This document shows, one piece after another, positions 24,787-32,112 of a stretch of 64,000 nt of DNA; the first letter of the stretch is position 1; every line of letters begins with the position of its first letter. The notes beneath the pieces are model-generated. The model had not been told where the DNA came from. It did not search any database and saw nothing but the letters and a program-made list of their open reading frames with translations. Source of the stretch: Chryseobacterium viscerum (GTDB lineage: Bacteria > Bacteroidota > Bacteroidia > Flavobacteriales > Weeksellaceae); the NCBI RefSeq assembly GCF_025949665.1, contig NZ_JAPDFT010000001.1:2108001-2172000 (forward strand). Reading direction: 5' to 3'. Position numbers and translations under genes: made by a program.

Positions 24787-25216
24787 ACCAAAAAAGTCCT
24801 TTTTTCTTTTCTTTTTTAAGTTTTGAATAGGCAAGAATTTCTTTTCCTTCTACACGGAATTCTATTCTTTCCTGAATAATGTTATAGATCTCACCCCAAC
24901 CTGGGAATCCTCCTAAATTTCTGTCGTCAATAAACCAATCTGCATCTAGTTTTCTGGATTGAGTTTCATGATCAAAAACTTCTCCTTCAAAGCTTGAGTT
25001 TACAGCGTAAAATTCTATTCCATTTTTTTTACAGAATTCTACAGCTTCATCTAATGTTTTTCCGTGTCTGTAAGTCCAAAGAATAAGTCTGTATCCTTCA
25101 GCCTGAAGTCTTTTCAATGTTTCGAATGCAAAAGTTTTCGGTTTTCCGATTGCCGGGTAAGCATCATCAACAATAGTCCCGTCAAAGTCAACAGCAATCT
25201 TTTTATTATTTAACAT
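24785..25216 (-). CDS. BT0820-like HAD-superfamily hydrolase
   Basis: The 143-residue small HAD protein has motif I AVDFDGTIV, motif II region LILWTYRHGKTLDEAVEFCKKNGI, and a late acidic motif DADWFIDDRNLGG. It lacks a cap domain, and resembles the small Bacteroidota phosphatase family typified by BT0820. The substrate is unknown. The C-terminus ends in a Lys-rich tail. It lies downstream of the desaturase gene but is separated from it by a terminator. Confidence 0.82.
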   Translation of the reverse strand: MLNNKKIAVDFDGTIVDDAYPAIGKPKTFAFETLKRLQAEGYRLILWTYRHGKTLDEAVEFCKKNGIEFYAVNSSFEGEVFDHETQSRKLDADWFIDDRNLGGFPGWGEIYNIIQERIEFRVEGKEILAYSKLKKEKKKGLFW

Positions 25217-25251
25217 TTTGTTCTTTTTTTAGCTTTGCAAAGATAAGAAAT

Positions 25252-25279
25252 AAAAAGAGTGCCAAAAAGAAAGGCACTC
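25252..25279 (-). terminator. Terminator of the acyl-ACP desaturase gene
   Basis: GAGTGCC 25257-25263 pairs with GGCACTC 25273-25279; on the minus strand a run of T follows. Confidence 0.85.
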
Positions 25280-25316
25280 AATAACTTTTATATTTTAAAT
25301 AATATTACAGATCTTA

Positions 25317-26294
25317 TTAGCTTTTTACCCATCTAAACTGGAACTGAAGATCCGGAGTAGAAACTCTGTCTGTGATCTTCTGAAGTCTTGCAGGAAGTTT
25401 CATCAGGTATTCCTGAGCTTTTTCTGCTTTTTCTGTAAGTCCTTTTACATGCTCAATTTTCCATTCATCTAAAAGGTCTTTCATAATATTGATATAATCC
25501 TGACCTGTATATACCATACATCTTTGTGCGGCATCTGAGAAATGTCCCCAAAGTTCTCCAGCCTTTTGTCCTGACTGTCTCATCAGGTGAGCAGGCATTA
25601 CAATTTTCTTACACATCATATCTTCAAATGCAAGAATCATTTCTGAAGGGTCTACTTCAAGGATTTTAGCTACGAAATGTTTGTATGCTTTAGCGTGTCT
25701 TGCTTCATCTGCAGCAATTACCCCACACATTTTCGCCAATTTTCCGTTTCCGGATTGTTTTGCCAGCGTTCCTACTCTTCTGTGAGAAATATTAGTAGCT
25801 GTTTCCTGAAAACTTGTATAAATGAAGTTTCTGTACGGGTCCATACTTGTTCCCAAATCGAATCCGTCATTAATAAGGTATTGAGTAGTGATTTCCACTT
25901 CTCTCATATTTACTCTTCCGCACAGATAAAGATATTTGTTTAATAAATCTCCGTGTCTGTTTTCTTCAGCAGTCCATGCTCTTACCCAGTTGGCCCAGCC
26001 TAATTTTTCTTCCTGATTGATTCCGTCAACTCCCATTAACCAAGATTCATAGGAAGGAAGTGCTTCTTCTGTGATACAATCCCCGATCAGTGTTACAAAA
26101 AGATCATAAGGCATTTCGCGGGCAAAAGTCTGAATTTCTTCTAAGTCGTGTTTAAATTCTTCGCTTGAAGGATCTGGTAAATAATCGGAAGGCTGCCAGA
26201 TTTTTTCAATTGGCGTTAAAAATTTATCAAGAAAAGAACCTACTTCCTTTTCCAATAATCCCATTACTTCTTTCCTTACAAGCTTTTGATACAT
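25317..26294 (-). CDS. Acyl-ACP desaturase (plant-type, soluble di-iron)
   Basis: The 325-residue soluble protein belongs to the FA_desaturase_2 family, which inserts a double bond into acyl-ACP using O2 and ferredoxin. The di-iron ligands are in TAEENRHGDLL (EENRH) and AADEARHAKAY (DEARH). WANWVRAWT precedes the first set. Such desaturases adjust membrane fluidity. The upstream region has a -7 element TATCTTTG and a perfect 25 bp palindrome, pointing to regulation by a dimeric repressor or activator. It is monocistronic. Confidence 0.93.
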   Translation of the reverse strand: MYQKLVRKEVMGLLEKEVGSFLDKFLTPIEKIWQPSDYLPDPSSEEFKHDLEEIQTFAREMPYDLFVTLIGDCITEEALPSYESWLMGVDGINQEEKLGWANWVRAWTAEENRHGDLLNKYLYLCGRVNMREVEITTQYLINDGFDLGTSMDPYRNFIYTSFQETATNISHRRVGTLAKQSGNGKLAKMCGVIAADEARHAKAYKHFVAKILEVDPSEMILAFEDMMCKKIVMPAHLMRQSGQKAGELWGHFSDAAQRCMVYTGQDYINIMKDLLDEWKIEHVKGLTEKAEKAQEYLMKLPARLQKITDRVSTPDLQFQFRWVKS

Positions 26295-26316
26295 TTTACT
26301 ATTCAGTTTTAATTTA

Positions 26317-26324
26317 CAAAGATA
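26317..26324 (-). promoter_or_regulatory. -7 element of the desaturase gene
   Basis: The minus strand reads TATCTTTG, a perfect TAnnTTTG, 22 nt before the ATG. No TTG is present at the usual -33 distance, which fits a promoter needing an activator. Confidence 0.5.
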
Positions 26325-26349
26325 TGATTTATTTATTATTTAGCGCATA

Positions 26350-26374
26350 ATAAAGTATGCAAGTCATACTTTAT
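26350..26374. promoter_or_regulatory. 25 bp palindromic operator candidate
   Basis: ATAAAGTATG-CAAGT-CATACTTTAT has perfect 10 bp arms and a 5 bp spacer. It lies 26-50 bp upstream of the desaturase -7 element. It is not followed by a T-tract and differs from the gpmI terminator next to it, so it is best read as a protein-binding site. Confidence 0.55.
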
Positions 26375-26388
26375 CTGACATAAATCAT

Positions 26389-26427
26389 AAAAGAATGCCG
26401 CTATACAAGGTATAACGGCATTCTTTT
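26389..26427 (-). terminator. Terminator of gpmI
   Basis: AAAAGAATGCCG 26389-26400 pairs with CGGCATTCTTTT 26416-26427, with an inner TATA/TATA pairing. It lies just past the gpmI stop. Confidence 0.92.
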
Positions 26428-26444
26428 GACAATATTATTGAATT

Positions 26445-27986
26445 TTAATCAACTAAAACATCTCCCGTCATTGCAGCCGGTATTTCAACGCCCATTACTT
26501 TAAGGATTGTAGGGGCTACATCTCCCAATTTTCCTGGTTTTAAATTCCAGGTCTGGTCTTTATCCATTACGATGAAAGGCACAAGATTGGTTGAGTGCTG
26601 TGTATTAGGAGTTCCATCCGGATTCATCATTACGTCTGAGTTTCCGTGATCGGCAAGAATAAAAACAGCATATCCGTTTTCATAAGCAGCTGTTGCTACT
26701 TTTTCAATGCATTGATCTACAACCTCAGCAGCTTTTACGGCAGCTTCAAAAACTCCTGTATGCCCTACCATATCTGTATTGGCAAAATTTAAGCAAACAA
26801 AATCAGCTGTCCCCTGTTCCAGTTCCGGCACGATAGCATTGGTGATATCATATGCTGACATTTCCGGCTTCAGATCGTAGGTAGGAACGTCTTTCGGGCT
26901 TGGACAAAGCAGTCTTTTCTCCCCTTCAAACTCCTGCTCTCTTCCTCCTGAAAAGAAGAAGGTAACGTGTGGATATTTCTCTGTTTCTGCAATTCTGATC
27001 TGGGTTTTTCCATTTTTTTCAAGAATTTCTCCCATTGTTTCCGTTAATACATTTTCATCAAAAACGACCTGTACATTCTGGAATGTTTTATCATAGTTCG
27101 TTAATGTGATATAATAAAGGTTCAGCTTTTTCATATCGTATTCCGGGAAATCCTTCTGAGAAAGAACTTCTGTAATTTCTCTACCTCTGTCTGTACGGAA
27201 ATTGAAGCAGATCACTACGTCATTATCAATAATTTTTGCTACCGGCACTACATTTCCTGTAGCTGTAGTATTCATTAAAATAATTGGTTTCAGGAATTCA
27301 TCGGTAACATTATTATCATAAGAAGCTTTAATAGAAGCCAAGGCATCTGTTGATGGTTCACCTACTCCTTCTACAAGGGCATCATAAGCCAGTTTTACAC
27401 GCTCCCATCTTTTATCTCTGTCCATGGCATAGTATCTTCCTACCACTGTTGCCAGCTTTCCGGTAGTAGCCTCCATATGCTTCTGAAGTTCATCAATAAA
27501 TCCTAATCCGGAATGTGGATCACAGTCTCTGCCATCAGTAAATGCGTGAACAAATACGTTCTCATTTAATCCGAATTCTTTTGCCGCTGTCAGTAATCCT
27601 TTTAAGTGATTGATATGGGAGTGTACACCTCCATTGGAAACCAACCCGATAAAGTGTACTTTTTTATTTTCTTTTTTTGCGTATTCAAAAGCATCCTGAA
27701 TCACTTTTTCCTGACCCAGTGTTCCGTTTTCAACGGCCATGTTCAGTTTCACCAGGTTTTGGTATACTACTCTTCCGGCTCCCAGATTCATGTGTCCTAC
27801 TTCAGAATTCCCCATCTGTCCGGCTGGTAAACCTACCGCCAATCCACTCGCTTCAAGCGTAGTATGTGGAAATTTTTGGTAACAGCTGTCTATGAATGGT
27901 GTATTTGCTTTATCTATTGCAGAAACGTCAGGGTTTGTTCCCAATCCCCATCCGTCAAGAATTGCCAGTATTGCTTTTTTCGACAT
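26445..27986 (-). CDS. gpmI: 2,3-bisphosphoglycerate-independent phosphoglycerate mutase
   Basis: The 513-residue glycolytic enzyme interconverts 3- and 2-phosphoglycerate using two Mn ions. It is full length. Visible motifs are the first metal site LAILDGWGLG, the catalytic Ser in GQMGNSEVGHMNLGAG, the GRDCDPHSG loop, FNFRTDRGREI, and the late metal motifs NFANTDMVGHTG and ILADHGNSD. It is cytoplasmic and housekeeping, transcribed alone, with its own terminator. Confidence 0.97.
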   Translation of the reverse strand: MSKKAILAILDGWGLGTNPDVSAIDKANTPFIDSCYQKFPHTTLEASGLAVGLPAGQMGNSEVGHMNLGAGRVVYQNLVKLNMAVENGTLGQEKVIQDAFEYAKKENKKVHFIGLVSNGGVHSHINHLKGLLTAAKEFGLNENVFVHAFTDGRDCDPHSGLGFIDELQKHMEATTGKLATVVGRYYAMDRDKRWERVKLAYDALVEGVGEPSTDALASIKASYDNNVTDEFLKPIILMNTTATGNVVPVAKIIDNDVVICFNFRTDRGREITEVLSQKDFPEYDMKKLNLYYITLTNYDKTFQNVQVVFDENVLTETMGEILEKNGKTQIRIAETEKYPHVTFFFSGGREQEFEGEKRLLCPSPKDVPTYDLKPEMSAYDITNAIVPELEQGTADFVCLNFANTDMVGHTGVFEAAVKAAEVVDQCIEKVATAAYENGYAVFILADHGNSDVMMNPDGTPNTQHSTNLVPFIVMDKDQTWNLKPGKLGDVAPTILKVMGVEIPAAMTGDVLVD

Positions 27987-28096
27987 TTTGTAAAACTTTT
28001 GTTAGACAAATTTACCTAATTTCCTATGAATAGAAGAATTTGAAGGACCGAATTTTATTGATTATTGATCATCAGGATGATATCGCAGATAATCCA

Positions 28097-28127
28097 GCTA
28101 TGTCAAGATTTAAAACCTTGACATGGT
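28097..28127. repeat. Palindromic repeat (ATGTCAAG/CTTGACAT)
   Basis: ATGTCAAG 28100-28107 pairs with CTTGACAT 28117-28124 around an AT-rich loop of ATTTAAAAC that extends the symmetry. It lies in the gap between gpmI and the eIF1-like gene. Confidence 0.6.
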
Positions 28128-28234
28128 GTATTAAATAATCCGGGAATGATCAGATGAATTTCTATTGAATGAAAAAGATCATTTTTATCATAAAATTTCA
28201 TCTACAATTCCCTTCATTAGTCATTAAATCTTTT

Positions 28235-28242
28235 TAATTTTG
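28235..28242 (+). promoter_or_regulatory. -7 element abutting the eIF1-like gene
   Basis: TAATTTTG is a perfect TAnnTTTG ending 4 nt before the ATG, which predicts a leaderless or nearly leaderless mRNA. No clear -33 TTG is seen. Confidence 0.45.
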
Positions 28243-28246
28243 CGGT

Positions 28247-28570
28247 ATGGATTTACGAGATCAATTGAAGAATCTTTTTCCTGATCATGAAGAGCAGGAT
28301 TTTGAGATGCCTGAAGAGCAGTTCAAGCAGAAAGAGCCATTGGTGTGCAAATTTGAGAAAAAAGGGAGAAACGGCAAGCCTGTAACGATTGTTGAAGGCT
28401 GGGAAGGCAGTGAGGATGACCTGAAAAAAATCTCAAAGAAAATAAAAACCACCCTGGGTATAGGCGGCTCTGAAAAGGATGGAACGATTATCATTCAAGG
28501 GGACAACCGTGATAAAATAATGAATATCCTTAAAGAAATGGGATATAAAACCAAACGTGTTGGCGGATAG
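28247..28570 (+). CDS. SUI1/eIF1-like translation factor (YciH family)
   Basis: The 107-residue protein has a variable acidic N-terminus and a SUI1 domain from about residue 34: FEKKGRNGKPVTIVEGWEGSEDDLKKISKKIKTTLGIGGSEKDGTIIIQGDNRDKIMNILKEMGYKTKRVGG. Bacterial YciH-type homologues of eIF1 can affect initiation fidelity, though their cellular role is unclear. The stop is 2 nt before the end of the converging LRR gene, with no terminator between them. Confidence 0.9.
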   Translation: MDLRDQLKNLFPDHEEQDFEMPEEQFKQKEPLVCKFEKKGRNGKPVTIVEGWEGSEDDLKKISKKIKTTLGIGGSEKDGTIIIQGDNRDKIMNILKEMGYKTKRVGG

Positions 28571-28572
28571 AT

Positions 28573-29472
28573 CTAGAAATAGATCTGGGTTTCCGGCAGT
28601 AAGGTTTTTAAATTTTCAATTGTAGATTTTTCTATAGGATTTCCTGTAAGAATCAAAGTTTTCAGATTTTTCAGCTGTTTGATTTCTACAGGAATATCTT
28701 TCAGATTATTGTTGGCCAGATTCATGCTGACAATGTTTTTCAACCCTTTTACTTTGGGTGAGATTTCCGAGATATTATTTCCGCTTACATTCAGAAATTC
28801 AAGGTGCTGAGATTTGAAGAGATTTTCCGGAAGCTTGTTGATGGAATTCTGCTGCAGTTCAAGATATTTTAAGTTTTTAGGAAAAGATAAATTTCCAAGG
28901 TCATTGATCTGATTATCGGAAAGGTTCAGGAATCTCAGGTTTTTGATCTGATCAAGTTTGTCTGCAATAAAACTGATCTGGTTTCCCTGAAGGTTAATTT
29001 CTTCCAACGTTGCAATTTCCATAAGCGCTTCGGGAAAGGTATTCAGGTTGTTGGCATCAAAATGCACTACTTTTAAGTTCTGAAGCTTTGCAAAATTAGG
29101 ATTAATGCTTGTAAGGCTATTCAGATTCATTGAAAAAGAGGTCAGTTTCTTAAGCTTGCTTACCTCATCCGGAATGTATTTAATGCTGTTTTCATTTACA
29201 TTTAAAATTTCCAGCTCCTTCAATTCAAAGAGTTCCTGATCCATTTTCTCAAGCTTATTAGCCATGATATTCAGAAAAAATAATGAATCCAGCTTCACAA
29301 TCTGAAGAGGAAGATTAAAAAGACCTTTCTCTCTGAAACTCATACTATAGACTGTTTTTTCACTCTTTAAAGCGTCTTCAATATTGGTAAAAGTGGGATA
29401 CTTCACCGGATCAATCTGTGCTTTGATCTGAGAAAGTGACAGCAGAGAAATAAGTAAGAAAAGCTTTTTCAT
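28573..29472 (-). CDS. Secreted leucine-rich-repeat protein
   Basis: The 299-residue protein has a signal peptide (MKKLFLLISLLSLSQIKAQ). About ten 22-23 residue leucine-rich repeats follow, of the form LxxLxxLxLxxNxIxxIPxxLxxL, from near residue 55 to the C-terminus (for example LEILNVNENSIKYIPDEVSKLKKL). Such proteins are protein-interaction surfaces; the partner is unknown. No T9SS domain is visible, so it may stay periplasmic. The repeats end abruptly at the C-terminus. It lies 56 bp downstream of the PhoX-like gene on the same strand and may be co-transcribed with it. Confidence 0.88.
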   Translation of the reverse strand: MKKLFLLISLLSLSQIKAQIDPVKYPTFTNIEDALKSEKTVYSMSFREKGLFNLPLQIVKLDSLFFLNIMANKLEKMDQELFELKELEILNVNENSIKYIPDEVSKLKKLTSFSMNLNSLTSINPNFAKLQNLKVVHFDANNLNTFPEALMEIATLEEINLQGNQISFIADKLDQIKNLRFLNLSDNQINDLGNLSFPKNLKYLELQQNSINKLPENLFKSQHLEFLNVSGNNISEISPKVKGLKNIVSMNLANNNLKDIPVEIKQLKNLKTLILTGNPIEKSTIENLKTLLPETQIYF

Positions 29473-29528
29473 AAAAATAAAAGGTCTGCCAGCAACCGAG
29501 GCTGCCGACAGACAAGAATTATAATAAT

Positions 29529-31682
29529 TTATTTCTTTAAAAGTTTAACTGTTTTCTGGAAACCTCCTTCAGCTTCAATATTTAAAACTAAAACACGAGA
29601 TCCTTCCAACTGTTGTGTAAAGTCAAGATCCAATACTTTGTTGGTTCCGTTGAACTTTTTCGTGTAAACGATTTTCCCGTCAATTCTGTAAGCGGTTACA
29701 GAAATATCTTTCAATCCTTTTGCTGAATTGATTTTTACGATTCCGGAAGTTGGGTTTGGTGCTACGGTTACTGTATTTTCTGCAGTTTTAGTATCAATAG
29801 TTCCTAAAGTCCCTTCAGTTCCAAGGTTATTTTTAAGTGCAATTACGATGGTTGCTGATTTCCCTTTATAATTGATTGTATTTCCTGTAGCATCCACATC
29901 TGTAGAGATTGTTGAATCCGGATGCTGAATAGAGAAGAAACCAAATTTATGATCAGGCGTAAATGTAAGTCCTGTAGGTTCTGAACCAGCCGGCATAGAA
30001 GCAAATAGTTTTACTTTAGGGTTAGCCTGTGTATGATCCGGAGCAATGACCCAGATATAGTTTTTACCTCCGTCCTGAAGTACCCAAAGGTTTCCAAGTT
30101 CATCAAAAGTAAGGTTATCATTTCCGTCTCCCCAAGCTTCAGATTTCATTCCCTGAGCAGTATTGAAAGAATATACAGAAGAACCTCCTCCTACAAATGT
30201 CTCTACCTGAGAAGCTGTAGTTCCGTTATCCTGTAAACGGTATACTCTGTCTAATCCTTTAGCTGTAAAATAGATTTTCCCGTCTAATGGACTGATATCA
30301 ACATCTTCTACTCCATTAAACTTCGTTCCTCCTAATGAAAGAGCAAGTGATGCCGTATTGTTCTGGTCTGCTTTGGTTTTATTAGGAACCTGAATCCATG
30401 TTGCAGTAGTTCCTACCGGATCCCCCGCAGTTGATAATCCCTGATCTAATTTTAAAACATACAGGTTTCCTGAAGAAAGGTTATTTGGAGTATCCATCAC
30501 ATATTTGTACACCATGTGCGTTCCACCGTCTTCACCATAATAAGCAGTTGTGCCTGCATTATTCACCACTACATTTTCGTGGTTCATGATTCCCATCTGC
30601 CAAAGTTTTCCTTTGGAACCATCAGTATTTTTAGAGATCACCTGAGCTGTTGCAGGATCAATTTCTACCAACCAACCGTAATCTTTGTAGCCATCATTGT
30701 TCACATCATTGGAAGTCACAGATTCTTCAGCAGTTACTACTGTTCCCCAAGGGGTAATTCCTCCTGAACAGTTTCTGATGGTTTGTACCAAACTTGGATC
30801 TGAGAAACTTACCGCTCTTGACTTTGTTAACTGCCAAAGCTTTGAAATCGCATTATAATTGATTTCTGCCATGGTAACTCCTCCCGGATTCGTTTCATGG
30901 TTTACAGAAAGATATCCGTTCGTACTGCTTCCTGCTTTTGCAACATAAGCTGTAAAGTCATTCTGACCTCCCACTAATCCTCCTCCTTCAGTATAATTGT
31001 CTCCTTCTTTTAAAATAAGCTGGTATTTGTGTTCTGCAGGGATAATCAGTTTATCGGTCTGTGCCGTAGGTACAATTGAAGTAAAGCAGCTGATATGTGT
31101 CCCGTTACAAGCTACAGGAATAGTTGTATTGGCTGTTGTTTTCAGATAAGCATCAATTCTTAAATCTGAACTGGTCGTACTTCTGTTGTGCAATTCTATA
31201 GAAAGTCTGTTGACCCCGTTTACAAATTTTGATTTTGGAATAGAGAAAAGGTTATAAACACTTTCTGCTGCCCCATCAATAGTTGTAGATGAAAAAGTAT
31301 TGAAAGTAACAGCACCTGCAGGCATATTGTCTCTTACAACTTCCTCTCCGTTAAGGTATACTATAATACCGTCGTCTCTCATTACTCCCAATTCCATATT
31401 ATCGGAAAGTGTTGAAAAATCTACTGTAAAGTCTTTAGCAAAATAAGCTGTAGTAAGTCCTGAATTGATTGTTGTGGTTACAGGATCTCCATACCCTAAC
31501 GGACCGTTTCCTACCGCCCATGTTGAAATATCATAGGTTTTGGCATTCCAACCGGCAGGCTGAGCCTGATTGTTATCTTTATAGCTCCATGACGCATTTT
31601 TATTGAATATCAATGTCTGCGCCTGAATACCAGAACTGGCCAGTATAGCCAAAGCTCCAACTGTTAGTAGTTTTTTCTTCAT
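29529..31682 (-). CDS. Secreted PhoX-like (DUF839) phosphatase with T9SS type A domain
   Basis: The 717-residue protein has a signal peptide (MKKKLLTVGALAILASSGIQAQ), then a beta-rich N-terminal domain (about 23-190; VMRDDGIIVYLNGEEVVRDNMPAG). A PhoX/DUF839 beta-propeller follows, with WGTVVTAEESVTSN, MNHENVVVN, YYGEDGGTHMVYKYV and EDVDISPLDGKIYFTAKG. The C-terminus (VAPNPTSGIVKINSAKGL onward) is a T9SS sorting domain. PhoX enzymes are Ca/Fe-dependent alkaline phosphatases that release phosphate from organic esters outside the cell. Activity is inferred from family motifs only. Confidence 0.85.
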   Translation of the reverse strand: MKKKLLTVGALAILASSGIQAQTLIFNKNASWSYKDNNQAQPAGWNAKTYDISTWAVGNGPLGYGDPVTTTINSGLTTAYFAKDFTVDFSTLSDNMELGVMRDDGIIVYLNGEEVVRDNMPAGAVTFNTFSSTTIDGAAESVYNLFSIPKSKFVNGVNRLSIELHNRSTTSSDLRIDAYLKTTANTTIPVACNGTHISCFTSIVPTAQTDKLIIPAEHKYQLILKEGDNYTEGGGLVGGQNDFTAYVAKAGSSTNGYLSVNHETNPGGVTMAEINYNAISKLWQLTKSRAVSFSDPSLVQTIRNCSGGITPWGTVVTAEESVTSNDVNNDGYKDYGWLVEIDPATAQVISKNTDGSKGKLWQMGIMNHENVVVNNAGTTAYYGEDGGTHMVYKYVMDTPNNLSSGNLYVLKLDQGLSTAGDPVGTTATWIQVPNKTKADQNNTASLALSLGGTKFNGVEDVDISPLDGKIYFTAKGLDRVYRLQDNGTTASQVETFVGGGSSVYSFNTAQGMKSEAWGDGNDNLTFDELGNLWVLQDGGKNYIWVIAPDHTQANPKVKLFASMPAGSEPTGLTFTPDHKFGFFSIQHPDSTISTDVDATGNTINYKGKSATIVIALKNNLGTEGTLGTIDTKTAENTVTVAPNPTSGIVKINSAKGLKDISVTAYRIDGKIVYTKKFNGTNKVLDLDFTQQLEGSRVLVLNIEAEGGFQKTVKLLKK

Positions 31683-31820
31683 TTTTTATTTGATTTATTA
31701 GACACTGCAAAACTATTTTTTTAGAGCTTTTCCTCTGTTAATAGGATTTTAAATATAAATCAGCAAATATTAACTTATCAAAAACCTAATGTTAATGGGA
31801 TTAATTTTTTGTTAAATGAT
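31683..31820. other. Upstream region of the PhoX-like gene
   Basis: An AT-rich segment that should hold the promoter of the PhoX-like gene. No clear TAnnTTTG element or ORF is seen. The rest of the 430 bp gap is palindromic island 6. Confidence 0.4.
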
Positions 31821-32110
31821 ACAGGGTTCGGGGTGAGAGAGTTTGAGGGTTGGAGTGTTGAAGTTGCGGGGTACGAGGTGCGAGTTGTGGAAGTTCTAGA
31901 TGTTGAGTGGGAGTTTTTGAGGTGAGATATGATTAAATAAAGATAAAAAATAAGCAGCTTGCTTAAAGTTCATCAAATCCCATATTTCTTATAGTCAGCA
32001 TTAAAATACATCAAAGCCTTCTCATCCTAAACCTCTCCACGACCTGTAATTCACATCCGAATCTCAAGCACTCCAACTCTCTCACCCTCGAACCCTGTAA
32101 CTCTCACCCC
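31821..32110. repeat. Word-repeat palindromic island 6 (large GAGAGAGTTTGAGGGT type)
   Basis: The left arm starts ACAGGGTTCGGGGTGAGAGAGTT (31821-31843). The right arm contains its near-perfect reverse complement at 32075-32098, differing by one inserted base. Both arms run 80-100 nt of drifting G-rich (left) or C-rich (right) words around an AT-rich centre. The vocabulary matches island 1. Confidence 0.8.
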
Positions 32111-32112
32111 GC

